Source: a bacterium | GTDB lineage: Bacteria > Gemmatimonadota > Gemmatimonadetes > Gemmatimonadales > Gemmatimonadaceae | Assembly: GCA_027484025.1 (NCBI GenBank) | Contig: JAIXTI010000263.1 | Coordinates: 1-35,522, forward strand | Direction of reading: 5' to 3' | DNA: 35,522 bases | In this document: piece by piece, positions 25,343 through 33,456 of the stretch | How the letters are laid out: each line of letters starts with the position of its first letter | How positions within the stretch are numbered: position 1 is the first letter of the stretch | Translations under genes and position numbers: made by a program | Notes under the pieces: generated by a model | Database searches by the model: none | Told to the model about the DNA's origin: nothing | The model's input: the letters and a program-made list of their open reading frames with translations, nothing else

Positions 25343-25348
25343 AAGCTA
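25343..25348 (-). promoter_or_regulatory. -10-like TAGCTT before hemC
   Basis: The minus strand reads TAGCTT, ACCCGC, ATG in the 26-bp gap between hemD and hemC. The spacing is the same 6 nt seen at four other starts in the window. If active it would give hemCB-ppa transcription independent of ccmABCD-hemD. Confidence 0.4.
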
Positions 25349-25362
25349 AGCGATGGGGCGCG

Positions 25363-26154
25363 TCATGGGCGGTAGGCGGCCACGATCGCCCGCACCCACC
25401 CCTCCATGGTTGCGGCGTTGCTCTCCAACTTCACCGGGAAGCCGGCCACCTTGGCGGCGCGCGCGGTCACCGGGCCAATGGCGGCCACCGGCAAGCGGCT
25501 CGCATGCTCCGCAGGCAGCGCGTCGAGTAGCGAGTCCACGGCACTGGGGGCGGCCACGGTGACGAGGTCGATTTCCCCCGCCTTGGCCAAGGCGCGGATT
25601 TTGGCCTGGCCGTCAGGATCCGGGGCACTGCGGTACACCGGCACCATGTCCACGACCGCGCCCAGCGTACGCAGCCCGTCGGGGAGCACATCGCGGGCGC
25701 CAGCGGCGGCCGGGTACAGCATGCGGGCTCCGTCCACGTCGGAGCGTTCGGCCATGAGGTCGACCATCCCCTCGGCCTGCATTTTTTCCGGCTGCACCGT
25801 CGGGGTGCGCCAGCCGTGGGCGTCGCATGCCTGCGCGGTCGCGGCGCCCACCACGGCCAGGCGGCGCGTGGCCATTACGTTGTCGGCGTCGAGGGCCGTC
25901 ACCGCACGCGCCATGTGCTCGACGGCATTCACGCTGGTAAGCAGCACCCAGTCATACTGCGCGAGCGACGTGACGGCGGCATAGAGCGGCGCCGGGTCGA
26001 GTGTCTCGATGCGCGTGAGCGGAATTTCGTGTACCGTCGCCCCTACGCGCCTGAGCGCGTCGGCCAGGGGCGCCCCGCGTTCGCCGGCGCGCGTCACCGC
26101 GATGCGGATACCGGCGAGCAGCTGCGGAAGTGGTGCGGGTGTTGGTGCAGGCAC
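25363..26154 (-). CDS. hemD: Uroporphyrinogen-III synthase
   Basis: HemD cyclises hydroxymethylbilane with inversion of ring D. The family is poorly conserved, but the 263-residue product has its two-domain layout and landmarks: IRIAVTRAGERGAPLADALR at the start, YDWVLLTSVNAVEHM, RLAVVGAATAQAC, MVPVYRS, then DLVTVAAPSAVDSLL and PVAAIGPVTARAA in the second half. GTG 26154 is chosen because it lies 8 nt after the ccmD stop and gives normal length; the frame upstream runs through ccmD and is non-coding. Position directly before hemC supports the call. Confidence 0.92.
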   Translation of the reverse strand: MPAPTPAPLPQLLAGIRIAVTRAGERGAPLADALRRVGATVHEIPLTRIETLDPAPLYAAVTSLAQYDWVLLTSVNAVEHMARAVTALDADNVMATRRLAVVGAATAQACDAHGWRTPTVQPEKMQAEGMVDLMAERSDVDGARMLYPAAAGARDVLPDGLRTLGAVVDMVPVYRSAPDPDGQAKIRALAKAGEIDLVTVAAPSAVDSLLDALPAEHASRLPVAAIGPVTARAAKVAGFPVKLESNAATMEGWVRAIVAAYRP

Positions 26155-26162
26155 TGTGCGAA

Positions 26163-26354
26163 CTATTGCTGCTTGCTCTGCGCCATGCGACGAGCCATGA
26201 GCACGATGTACGCGCCGTAGGCCCCCAGCGCGATGACGTAGCCGGCCCACATGTACGGCTCACTCGCCGGCGGACCGCTCTGCTTGGGCACGTACGCCAC
26301 CGTGTCCTGTGCGCTGCGCAGCAGCAACGCACCAAAAGTCAACGCGACGCTCAT
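26163..26354 (-). CDS. ccmD: Small membrane protein, CcmD-like
   Basis: This 63-residue protein has one membrane helix (MWAGYVIALGAYGAYIVLMA, about 35-54) followed by a short basic tail. That arrangement and its place right after ccmC match CcmD, the small subunit that helps the CcmABC complex release haem-loaded CcmE. The N-terminal half has a second, weaker hydrophobic stretch (MSVALTFGALLLR), which classical CcmD lacks. Its start overlaps the ccmC stop by 4 nt. The call rests more on context than on sequence. Confidence 0.75.
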   Translation of the reverse strand: MSVALTFGALLLRSAQDTVAYVPKQSGPPASEPYMWAGYVIALGAYGAYIVLMARRMAQSKQQ

Positions 26355-27067
26355 GCGGCCTCCAGTGCCGCGCGCGCATCACGCAGCGTGGCCCAGCGAT
26401 AGCGCACCCGGAGCAACGCAAAGAACAACAGCAGAAATGCGATGCTGGCCATCCCGAAGGTCGAGAGCATCTCGGCAGGCATGCTCGGCTTCTCCGGCTT
26501 GATGACGACCGGCTGCGGATGCATGCCGCGGAACAGCTTCACCGTGAGGTGAATGAAGGGCACGAGCAGCGCCGCCAACGATCCCATTACGGCCGACAAG
26601 CGCGCGCGGCTCTCCGGCGTTTCCACAGCGCCGCGCAGCACCAGATAGCCCAGCACCAGTAGCCACAGAAACAGCGTGCTCGTGATGCGCGCTTCCCACA
26701 CCCACCAGGTGCCCCAGCTCGTGCGCGCCCAGATGGGACCGGTCACCAGCACGATTCCCATGAACAGCAGTCCCACTTCCGCGCTGGATTCCGCGAGCCG
26801 ATCAAGTCGCTCGTCCTTGATCCAGAGGTACATGATGCTCGAGATCGCGAGCAATCCGCAGGCGATATACAGCCCCGCGATCGCGGCCGGCACGTGTACG
26901 TAGAAGATCTTCTGCGCCGCGCCGAGCATGGCGTCGACGGGGGTAAACCAGATGGCCCGCGCGCACGCCGCGAGCACCGCGACGATGGCGAGCACAAGAA
27001 AGCCATCGATGGCCTTTGCCTCCGGAAGAACCGCCGGGGCGGAACTGGTCGCCGTAGCCGACGCCAT
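26351..27067 (-). CDS. ccmC: Haem exporter / cytochrome c maturation protein CcmC
   Basis: CcmC is the polytopic membrane protein that presents haem to the chaperone CcmE. The 238-residue product has six hydrophobic segments, the two conserved haem-ligand histidines (KIFYVHVPAA and VPFIHLTVKLFR) and the tryptophan-rich WWD-type loop WGTWWVWEARITS. The loop has Glu where the commonest family sequence has Asp. ATG 27067 is chosen over an upstream in-frame ATG (27109) because GAGGAG lies 8 nt before it. It starts 5 nt after the ccmB stop. Confidence 0.93.
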   Translation of the reverse strand: MASATATSSAPAVLPEAKAIDGFLVLAIVAVLAACARAIWFTPVDAMLGAAQKIFYVHVPAAIAGLYIACGLLAISSIMYLWIKDERLDRLAESSAEVGLLFMGIVLVTGPIWARTSWGTWWVWEARITSTLFLWLLVLGYLVLRGAVETPESRARLSAVMGSLAALLVPFIHLTVKLFRGMHPQPVVIKPEKPSMPAEMLSTFGMASIAFLLLFFALLRVRYRWATLRDARAALEAA

Positions 27068-27072
27068 GGGCA

Positions 27073-27786
27073 CTACTCCTCGATCGTGAACGGAAAGACG
27101 GCAATGCACGCCGTCACGAAAACCAGATCAAACGCCAGCAACAACTTGAACCACGGCATCGCATCGGCGAGCGGTTGCCCGCGCAGAATCACCGCCGATG
27201 TCTGTGCCGCCGGAATGACCAACGGGACGAAAAACGGGAGCGTCATCATGGGGAGCAGGAGCTCCGCCATGCGCGTGTTGCTGGCCACCGCTGCGAACAA
27301 CGTCCCGACCGCGGCCAGCCCCAACGAGGCGCAGAAAACGATGCCGATGAGCACCCCCCACGCGCTCCCGATTTGAAGATCGAAGAACAACGCCACCGCG
27401 GGAAGCGTCAACGCCTGTACCCCGGAGACAAACGCGAGGTTGGCCAGAACCTTTCCCGTGAAAATCGCCTCGCGACTCACCTGACTGGCCAGCAGCCCGT
27501 CGTACGCTCGTTCGGAAAGCTCCAACCCGAACGACCGGTTCAACCCCAGCAGTCCGGAAAAGGTGAAAATCACCCAGAGCACACCCGGAGCAAGATCGAA
27601 CGCCGGAATGGCCGTCGGGTCCCAGGTAAAACGGAAAATCACCACCGCCAGCACCGCGAACACCGTCGCCGCCAGGAACGCGCTCCGAGTGCGGAACTCG
27701 ATAAGCAGATCCTTGCGCGCAATGCGCAGCGTGTCGGCCCAGAAGGCGGGCGCGCGGTGCCGCACGGGGCTCTCGGGCGCGCTCAC
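27073..27786 (-). CDS. ccmB: Cytochrome c maturation ABC permease CcmB
   Basis: This 237-residue membrane protein has six predicted helices and is the permease partner of CcmA. The family pattern is visible in [14 protein letters not shown] near the N-terminus, [29 protein letters not shown] and a C-terminal [23 protein letters not shown] 27786 overlaps the ccmA stop by 4 nt. Confidence 0.93.
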   Translation of the reverse strand: MSAPESPVRHRAPAFWADTLRIARKDLLIEFRTRSAFLAATVFAVLAVVIFRFTWDPTAIPAFDLAPGVLWVIFTFSGLLGLNRSFGLELSERAYDGLLASQVSREAIFTGKVLANLAFVSGVQALTLPAVALFFDLQIGSAWGVLIGIVFCASLGLAAVGTLFAAVASNTRMAELLLPMMTLPFFVPLVIPAAQTSAVILRGQPLADAMPWFKLLLAFDLVFVTACIAVFPFTIEE

Positions 27787-28565
27787 GCGATGCCCTCGTG
27801 CACGAGGGTGCGGTAGAGCGCCTGAAAGGCCGGCAAGTCGAAGCCGCCAACCGGCGTGGCCTCGTCGTACACGAACGACCCGTTGCGCATGATCACCGCG
27901 CGCGTGGCCAACGCGATCCCCTCCACGAGGTTGTGCGTAACCAACACCAGCGTCGCGCCCCCCGCCTTGAGGTCGCGCAACGCCTCGGTAAACGCCAGCG
28001 CCCCCACTTCGTCGAGCCCCGTATACGGCTCGTCGAGCAGCACCAGCCGCGGCGCATGGACCAGCGCGCGCGCAATGGACACGCGCTGCTGCAACCCACG
28101 ACTCAAAAAGCGCACGGGCTGACGTTCACGGTCCAGCACCCTCAGCCGCGTGAGCACCTGCGTCGTGGCCGCATCGGCCTCGATGACCCCCTGGCACTCG
28201 GCGGCAAAGCGCACATTCTCGCGCACCGTCATGGCGGGGTACAGCATGGAGTGGTGGGAAATGAGCCCCACCAGCCGCCGCGTATCGGCCGGCCCCGGGA
28301 GCGTCACCCCGTGCAGCTGCGTGGTGCCCTTGGTGGGCTTGAGCAGCCCGCCCAGCAGCCGCAGCAGCGTCGTCTTGCCGGCTCCGTTGGGACCAAAGAG
28401 CGCCAGGCAGTCGCCTTCTCCCAGCGTCAGCGAGACGCCGTTGACCGCCTTTCGCCCCCCGAATGCCCGCACCAGCCCGTCAGCCTCGACAGCAGGCGTA
28501 CGGGCGGGGGGAGCAACGGCACCGCCGGCGACTATGGCCGCAGCGGTTTCGTGAGGGATCGGCAT
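27783..28565 (-). CDS. ccmA: Cytochrome c maturation ABC ATPase CcmA
   Basis: This 260-residue ATPase drives release of holo-CcmE from the CcmABCD complex. It has Walker [10 protein letters not shown], a Q-loop region [19 protein letters not shown], signature [14 protein letters not shown], Walker [13 protein letters not shown] and switch histidine LVTHNLVEG. The N-terminal 28 residues are an extra alanine- and proline-rich tail not needed for the fold. It is the first gene of the leftward ccmABCD-hemDCB-ppa operon. The start codon is preceded by TAATGT at exactly 6 nt and there is no Shine-Dalgarno, suggesting a leaderless operon mRNA. Confidence 0.94.
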   Translation of the reverse strand: MPIPHETAAAIVAGGAVAPPARTPAVEADGLVRAFGGRKAVNGVSLTLGEGDCLALFGPNGAGKTTLLRLLGGLLKPTKGTTQLHGVTLPGPADTRRLVGLISHHSMLYPAMTVRENVRFAAECQGVIEADAATTQVLTRLRVLDRERQPVRFLSRGLQQRVSIARALVHAPRLVLLDEPYTGLDEVGALAFTEALRDLKAGGATLVLVTHNLVEGIALATRAVIMRNGSFVYDEATPVGGFDLPAFQALYRTLVHEGIA

Positions 28566-28570
28566 CGCTC

Positions 28571-28577
28571 TACATTA
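28571..28577. promoter_or_regulatory. Overlapping back-to-back -10-like hexamers of the ccm operon and acs
   Basis: On the minus strand TAATGT (28577-28572) is followed by 6 nt and the ccmA ATG. On the plus strand the same bases offset by one give TACATT (28571-28576), a possible -10 for acs with a leader of about 120 nt. A partly symmetric -10 could fire in both directions. The rest of the 135-bp divergent spacer shows no clear -35 or operator. Confidence 0.4.
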
Positions 28578-28700
28578 GCGGAACGCGTCGTGCCCCGCGA
28601 TGGACGGATTGCTGTTCCAGCACCGGGCGCGCCCCCTGTTTCCGCACGTGGCGCACATTCTGCTGTTCCCTCACGACCGGCCCCGCCGGATGAGCCGCTC

Positions 28701-30665
28701 ATGAACGACATCGACGTTCTGCTGCAGGAAAACCGAAGCTTCCCGCCGTCGCCTGAATTCCGGGCCAAGGCTCACGTGCACGACGGCCAGCTCCACGCCG
28801 ACGCCGCCGCCGACCCGCACGCCTTCTGGGCGCGCGAGGCCGCGACGCTGGAGTGGATGAAGCCGTGGGATACGGTGTGCGAGTGGACGCCGCCGCGCGC
28901 CAAGTGGTTCACCGGCGGTTCGCTCAACGTCTCGGTGAATTGCGTGGACCGGCACATTCACGGCCCGCGCCGCAACAAGGCCGCGCTCATCTGGGAAGGC
29001 GAACCCGGTGACCGCCGAACCTGGACCTACTGGGACCTGTACCGCGAAGTGAATCTCGCGGCCAACATGCTCAAGCAGCTCGGCGTCACCAAGGGCGATC
29101 GTGTGGCGATCTACATGCCCATGATCGCCGAGGCGGTCGTGGCCATGCTGGCGTGCGCGCGCATCGGCGCCATTCACACGGTGGTGTTCGGCGGCTTCTC
29201 GCCCGAGTCGCTGCGTGATCGCATCAACGACTGCGGCTGCAAGGTGCTCATCACCGCCGACGGTGGCTATCGCCGCGGACAGACAGTGCCGCTCAAGCGC
29301 AATGCCGACGAAGCCATCAAAGAGTGCCCCACCATCGAGCACGTGCTCGTGGTGATGCGCCGTCGCAGCGGCGTGGGCGACGAAACGTTTGCCGAAATGC
29401 AGGAAGGTCGCGATCACTGGTGGCACCGCCTCAAGCGGCAGGTGCCCAAGTATTGCGAGCCCGAAGTCATGGACGCCGAAGATGTGTTGTTCATTCTCTA
29501 CACGAGCGGCACGACCGGCAAACCCAAAGGCATCGTGCACACCACCGGTGGCTATCTCACGGGCGCCGCAGCGACGACCAAGTACGTGTTCGACTTGAAG
29601 GACGAAGACGTGTACTGGTGCACCGCCGACATCGGGTGGATTACGGGACACACCTATCTCACCTATGGTCCGCTCGCGAACGGCACGACGTGCGTGATGT
29701 ACGAGGGCGCGCCCGATTGGCCCGATAAAGATCGTTTCTGGCAGATCTGTGAGCGCTATGGCGTGACGGTGTTCTACACTGCGCCGACGGCAATCCGCGC
29801 GTTCATGAAGTGGGGCGCGCCGTACGTCGAGAAGCACGACTTGTCGCAGCTGCGTGTCCTCGGCTCGGTAGGTGAGCCCATCAATCCCGAAGCGTGGATG
29901 TGGTACCACAAGGTCATCGGCAAGGAGCGCTGCCCCATTGTCGACACGTGGTGGCAGACGGAAACGGGCTCCATCATGATCACGCCGTTGCCCGGTATGA
30001 CGAGTACCAAGCCCGGGTCGGCCACGACGCCGTTCCCCGGCATCAAGGCCACACTGCTCGATTCACAGGCCAACGAGATCGGCGTTGGTGGTGGTCTCCT
30101 GGCGATCACGCATCCGTGGCCGAGCATGCTGCGCACCATCTGGGGCGACGATCAGCGTTATGTCGATACGTACTTCACCAAGTGGGAAGGACGTCCCGAT
30201 CTGTATTTCCCGGGTGATGGTGCCAAGCGTGACGACGACGGCTTCCTGTGGATTCTGGGGCGCGTCGACGACGTGCTCAACGTGGCCGGCCATCGCATTG
30301 GCACCATGGAGGTCGAGAGCGCGCTCGTCGATCATCCTGCGGTGGCCGAGGCCGCGGTTGTGGGCAAGAGCCACGAGATCAAGGGCCAGGCGATTGCCGC
30401 CTTCGTGACACTGCGGGCCGGATTCACGCAAAGCGGCTCGTTGCGCGATGAACTGCGCGAGCATGTCGCCCTCAAGATCGGCGCGTTGGCGCGCCCCGAT
30501 GACATTCTCTTCTCCGCCGATCTTCCCAAGACGCGCAGCGGCAAGATCATGCGGCGTCTGTTACGTGACATCGCCGAGGGGCGGGCGCTGGGTGACACCA
30601 CCACACTCGCCGATCCGAGCGTCGTGGCCGGGCTCAAGGACCAGTACGAGGCGCAGGAGAGCTGA
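28701..30665 (+). CDS. acs: Acetyl-CoA synthetase (AMP-forming)
   Basis: Acs activates acetate to acetyl-CoA through acetyl-AMP. The 654-residue product matches the family length (about 650). Landmarks are the N-terminal ACAS block [20 protein letters not shown], the P-loop [25 protein letters not shown], the hinge and A8 region [20 protein letters not shown] followed by [13 protein letters not shown], and Lys615 in [15 protein letters not shown]. Lys615 is the lysine that is acetylated to switch the enzyme off in relatives. ATG 28701 is used; the frame is open far upstream but that part is antisense to ccmA and non-coding. A weak GGATGAG precedes the ATG. It is divergent from the ccm operon. 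Confidence 0.96.
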   Translation: MNDIDVLLQENRSFPPSPEFRAKAHVHDGQLHADAAADPHAFWAREAATLEWMKPWDTVCEWTPPRAKWFTGGSLNVSVNCVDRHIHGPRRNKAALIWEGEPGDRRTWTYWDLYREVNLAANMLKQLGVTKGDRVAIYMPMIAEAVVAMLACARIGAIHTVVFGGFSPESLRDRINDCGCKVLITADGGYRRGQTVPLKRNADEAIKECPTIEHVLVVMRRRSGVGDETFAEMQEGRDHWWHRLKRQVPKYCEPEVMDAEDVLFILYTSGTTGKPKGIVHTTGGYLTGAAATTKYVFDLKDEDVYWCTADIGWITGHTYLTYGPLANGTTCVMYEGAPDWPDKDRFWQICERYGVTVFYTAPTAIRAFMKWGAPYVEKHDLSQLRVLGSVGEPINPEAWMWYHKVIGKERCPIVDTWWQTETGSIMITPLPGMTSTKPGSATTPFPGIKATLLDSQANEIGVGGGLLAITHPWPSMLRTIWGDDQRYVDTYFTKWEGRPDLYFPGDGAKRDDDGFLWILGRVDDVLNVAGHRIGTMEVESALVDHPAVAEAAVVGKSHEIKGQAIAAFVTLRAGFTQSGSLRDELREHVALKIGALARPDDILFSADLPKTRSGKIMRRLLRDIAEGRALGDTTTLADPSVVAGLKDQYEAQES

Positions 30666-30700
30666 CGCGACGCTGATGCACAGCGGATGACCTTGTCAGG

Positions 30701-30779
30701 AATCTGTGCGCTGCGCTACAGATTGCCGGCTTGCTCGTCAGTAGATTGACCCGTGGCGCGAAACTCGCTGCGGGTCAAT
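30701..30779 (+). terminator. Two weak hairpins after acs
   Basis: AATCTGT (30701-30707) pairs with ACAGATT (30718-30724) over a 10-nt loop that can itself pair partly. Further on, ATTGACCCG (30745-30753) pairs with CGGGTCAAT (30771-30779), followed by TTCGTTG. Either could end the acs mRNA or, for the second, act in the leader of the next gene. The rest of the 187-bp spacer shows nothing else. Confidence 0.4.
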
Positions 30780-30852
30780 TTCGTTGTGGTGGGTGTCACC
30801 CCAATGGCTGCCATGCGTGGCGCCGCGAACCATCGAGAAGCTCTGAACGTCC

Positions 30853-31215
30853 ATGTCACTGCTCAGCAAACTCTTCCCGGAAAATCTGTTTCCCCGCAAG
30901 CTCTCGGCCGACGCCGAGCAGCGGCTGCGGCTGGCGCAGGCGCGTGCGGAAGAAGCGCTCATTCAGACGCACGTGGACAATGCGCTCATGTTCGTCGACA
31001 CGCTCGCGACCGATGTCGGGTACGAGCGCGCGCTCGACATTTATGTGCGCGAGCTCGCCGTCCCCGATCCGCTGGCGAGTGTGATTGCCACGCGCGCGTT
31101 GGTCGCGTTGGGCGAAGCGCTCGTGCCGTCGGTCACGGCCGAAGGTGGTGCCGACAGTGTGCCCATGCCGGCCATTCGTCTTGACGAGGCGGCCGCGCGT
31201 CGCCGCCGGGCGTAA
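30853..31215 (+). CDS. Hypothetical protein, 120 residues
   Basis: I do not recognise this family. The product is soluble-looking, with a helical N-terminal half (PENLFPRKLSADAEQRLRL, then EEALIQTHVDNALMFVDTLA). It continues with a DVGYERALDIYVRELAVPD segment and ends in a basic AAARRRRA tail. There is no signal peptide, membrane helix or cysteine. Codon use and GC at third positions match neighbouring genes, which supports real coding. It stands alone between acs and a convergent DsbA-like gene, with a perfect hairpin just after its stop. Confidence 0.75.
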   Translation: MSLLSKLFPENLFPRKLSADAEQRLRLAQARAEEALIQTHVDNALMFVDTLATDVGYERALDIYVRELAVPDPLASVIATRALVALGEALVPSVTAEGGADSVPMPAIRLDEAAARRRRA

Positions 31216-31220
31216 ACGAA

Positions 31221-31250
31221 CGGTCACTGCCACCGGAGTGGCAGTGACCG
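31221..31250. terminator. Perfect 13-bp hairpin between convergent genes
   Basis: CGGTCACTGCCAC (31221-31233), loop CGGA, GTGGCAGTGACCG (31238-31250). It separates the stop at 31215 from the convergent DsbA-like stop at 31260. Neither side has a strong T-tract. The stem contains the same AGTGGC/GCCACT core as the modular arrays at 8898-9285 and 13720-14070. Confidence 0.8.
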
Positions 31251-31259
31251 CCGTACCAT

Positions 31260-31991
31260 TTACTTCTTGGTGGTGTCCGCTGCCGGTGTGACCGCCGCAG
31301 GTGCCGCGGGTGCCGCCGCCGCGAGCGAGTCGACGATCTTCTTGAGCTGATCGAAGGTGAGCCCGCCGGCGTAGACCTTGTTGCCGACGATGATCGTCGG
31401 CGTGCTGTTCACACCGCGCTGCTGGCCTTCCGCGGCGTTGGCCTGAATGCGACCAAGGTGCGTCTGCGCTTCCATGCAGCTGTTGTACTTCGCCATATCG
31501 AGTCCGATGCTCGTCGCAAGCGGGTCGATGACCTTACGCGGGTTGCTCGTGGCCGCCGTGCTCCACTCGGGCTGATTGGCGAACAGCTGGTCGTGCATTT
31601 CCCAGAACTTGCCCTGATCGTTGGCGCACGCCGCCGCGAGGTGCGCGAACAGGGTGTTGCCGTGGATCTGCGTGAGCGGGAAGTCGTAGAAGCGGAAGTT
31701 GGCGAGACCGGCATCGACGATGCGCGCCTTGATGTCCGGCCCCTGCAGCGTGGCGAACTGGCCGCAGCCCGGGCACTCGAAGTCGGCGAACTCCACGATC
31801 GTGACCGCCGCATCGGGGTTGCCGCGCAGATAGCCCTCGGCCTTCATGGCCGGCGCGCTCGCCGGCAGCTCCATCGGCTTGGGCTTGTTCTGCATCGTCG
31901 CCCAGAGGGCCCCGCCGCCAGCTACCAGCACCACGCCGATCACCAGCAGGAATCCGGTGTTCGACTTCTTGTTGGGCGTCACCTTTGCCAC
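31260..31991 (-). CDS. Membrane-anchored DsbA-family thioredoxin-fold protein
   Basis: This 243-residue protein has an N-terminal membrane anchor (about 13-30) and a periplasmic DsbA/BdbD-type domain. The redox motif is C73-P-G-C76 (FECPGCGQF) and the cis-proline loop is NSTPTIIV (P198). A helical insert with ACANDQGKFWEMHDQLF is typical of the group. It probably oxidises or isomerises disulphides in exported proteins; a role in supplying reduced haem-binding cysteines is also possible given the ccm operon nearby. The C-terminal 25 residues are an alanine- and proline-rich low-complexity tail. GTG 31991 follows GAGGAG at good spacing. Confidence 0.9.
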   Translation of the reverse strand: MAKVTPNKKSNTGFLLVIGVVLVAGGGALWATMQNKPKPMELPASAPAMKAEGYLRGNPDAAVTIVEFADFECPGCGQFATLQGPDIKARIVDAGLANFRFYDFPLTQIHGNTLFAHLAAACANDQGKFWEMHDQLFANQPEWSTAATSNPRKVIDPLATSIGLDMAKYNSCMEAQTHLGRIQANAAEGQQRGVNSTPTIIVGNKVYAGGLTFDQLKKIVDSLAAAAPAAPAAVTPAADTTKK

Positions 31992-32121
31992 TCGATCTCC
32001 TCGTCGTTCCGGCGCGGTGCCGGAGGGTTTCGTGTACCGCGCAGCGCGGCTGCCCCGTGGAAGGCGCGCAGCACGTCTCGCGAATGCAGGGGGAAGCTAT
32101 GCGCCACAGGGTTCCCTGCGC

Positions 32122-32127
32122 TATCCT
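32122..32127 (+). promoter_or_regulatory. -10-like TATCCT for a leaderless hydrolase transcript
   Basis: TATCCT, GCCAGC, GTG (32134): hexamer exactly 6 nt before the start and no Shine-Dalgarno. The divergent DsbA-like gene starts at 31991 and has its own GAGGAG site. The remaining 130 bp of spacer show no other clear element. Confidence 0.4.
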
Positions 32128-32133
32128 GCCAGC

Positions 32134-32985
32134 GTGTACACCGAACACCTGCGAATTCCTGTGGGCCCGGGCGCCCTGCACGTGGAGCGGCTCGGACGCG
32201 CCGGCCCGGCGGTCGTGCTTGTGCACGGGTTCGGGCAGTGCGCCTTCAGCTGGCGTGCGGTGGCCCCGGTGCTGGCGTCGGCCGGCTACACCGTCGTCTG
32301 CGTCGATCTGTTGGGATTCGGGGAGTCCGACCGCCCCGCCAGCGCCGCCTACGGGCTCACGGCGCAGGCCGAGTACCTGGAACGGGCGTTGACGGCGCTG
32401 CGGCTGGGCGCGGTGTCGGTGGTGGGGCAGGATTCGGGGGCCGAAGTGGCGCTGGTACTCGCTGCCCGTCATCCGCGGCGTGTGCGGCGACTGGCGCTGC
32501 TCGAACCGCTCGATCCCGACGACCTGCCGGGCCCCGCCATTCGGGCCCTCCAGCGCACCTCGGCGCTGTCGGCGCTCAGCGCAAACAGCCTGTTCGGCGC
32601 GCGGCCGTTGCTGGAGCCGCTGCTGCAGGATTCCGTGAGCGCCCCCGATCGCATGCCGGAGCGACTGGTGCTGCGCTATCTGGCGCCCTGGATTGGTCGA
32701 AACGGGGCGTCGGAGCTGCTGCAGCTCGCCAGCGCGGTCAGTCTGACCGAAGACAGCGCCGAAGAGAGCCCGCTGTCGGGGCTCGAGTCGTTTGCCGGCG
32801 ACGTGCTGCTCTGGTGCGGTGGGGGCGAGCACGGCGCGGCCGCGGCGCCGCGCGTGAACTCGTGGCAGGCGCTGCTGGCCGGGGCGTCGGTGGTACCCGT
32901 GATCACCACGCGCGCGCCGGGGATGCTGATTTCGGAGGATGATCCGGAGGCGCTCACCGCAGCGTTACGGGAGTGGCTTGCGTAG
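32134..32985 (+). CDS. Alpha/beta-hydrolase-fold protein with altered catalytic residues
   Basis: The 283-residue product has a typical fold: LVHGFGQCAFSW (oxyanion region), VVCVDLLGFGESDRP, then the nucleophile elbow G98-Q-D100-S-G102. That elbow places Asp in the nucleophile slot, as in epoxide hydrolases and haloalkane dehalogenases, although these usually have D-W-G. At the C-terminus, where relatives have G-H-F-x2-E-D-x-P-E, this protein reads GMLISEDDPEAL, so the catalytic His is Met264. The acid-bearing loop reads WCGGGEHGAA, also unusual. It may be a non-catalytic or repurposed member. GTG 32134 is chosen from the TATCCT hexamer and the start of recognisable similarity. Confidence 0.85.
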   Translation: MYTEHLRIPVGPGALHVERLGRAGPAVVLVHGFGQCAFSWRAVAPVLASAGYTVVCVDLLGFGESDRPASAAYGLTAQAEYLERALTALRLGAVSVVGQDSGAEVALVLAARHPRRVRRLALLEPLDPDDLPGPAIRALQRTSALSALSANSLFGARPLLEPLLQDSVSAPDRMPERLVLRYLAPWIGRNGASELLQLASAVSLTEDSAEESPLSGLESFAGDVLLWCGGGEHGAAAAPRVNSWQALLAGASVVPVITTRAPGMLISEDDPEALTAALREWLA

Positions 32986-33028
32986 AGAAAGAGAAGTGGC
33001 CGGTGAGGGGTGCGAGTGCGTATCGCCC

Positions 33029-33058
33029 CTGTCAATAGGGTTCCTTATCGGTTAGATT
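33029..33058 (+). promoter_or_regulatory. Candidate promoter for the 87-residue protein
   Basis: CTGTCA (33029-33034) and TAGATT (33053-33058) are separated by 18 bp and match 4 of 6 bases of the -35 consensus and the TAnnnT form of the -10. The leader would be about 50 nt. This is one of the few starts in the window with a visible -35-like hexamer. Confidence 0.4.
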
Positions 33059-33113
33059 TACCCAGCTGCACCGGAGACGCCGGGCAGCCTGTTCGACGCA
33101 CTACCCAGAGGAA

Positions 33114-33377
33114 ATGGCTAAGCCCAAGCTTCGTCCGCGTCGTGATTCCATGGCGCCTTCTCCGTATCAGGAGGCCCGTGACGAGATGTTCCAGCAGATC
33201 ATGCAGTGCGGTGTTATCGGGTGTCATCCCGAAGACCAGAAGGAGTGGTTCGACGCCACGATGGTCTACATTCAGGACCGGTATCCCGAGCTGAAGGCTC
33301 CGGAAATCACGGAACTGCGCACCCTTGGCGAGCGCTTTGCGCAGCCGACCAAGAAGCAGGAAGCCGCGACCGTTTAA
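33114..33377 (+). CDS. Hypothetical protein with C-x4-C-H motif, 87 residues
   Basis: I do not recognise the family. The basic N-terminus (MAKPKLRPRRDS) is followed by a compact helical domain (YQEARDEMFQQIMQCGVIG, CHPEDQKEWFDATMVYIQDR, LKAPEITELRTLGERF). The Cys-x4-Cys-His in MQCGVIGCHPED could bind a metal or be structural. An AGAGGA sequence sits very close to ATG 33114. A second ATG at 33150 (MAPSPYQ) is a possible start that would drop the basic tail. A strong bidirectional terminator follows. Confidence 0.8.
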   Translation: MAKPKLRPRRDSMAPSPYQEARDEMFQQIMQCGVIGCHPEDQKEWFDATMVYIQDRYPELKAPEITELRTLGERFAQPTKKQEAATV

Positions 33378-33427
33378 GGCGGCAGCGCGCTGGACATACA
33401 GACGCACGAATTACATAGCAAGAATTT

Positions 33428-33456
33428 CAAACGCCCCCGGACTCCGGGGGCGTTTG
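33428..33456. terminator. Strong bidirectional intrinsic terminator
   Basis: CAAACGCCCCCGG (33428-33440), loop ACT, CCGGGGGCGTTTG (33444-33456): a perfect 13-bp GC-rich stem flanked by T-rich sequence on both strands. It separates the gene ending at 33377 from the convergent phosphatidyltransferase gene ending at 33488. Confidence 0.9.

Noticed and set aside
27798..28700. Upstream extension of the acs frame, which would give a 955-residue protein
   Set aside because: The added 301 residues are antisense to ccmA and show no similarity to anything; Acs of normal length begins at ATG 28701.
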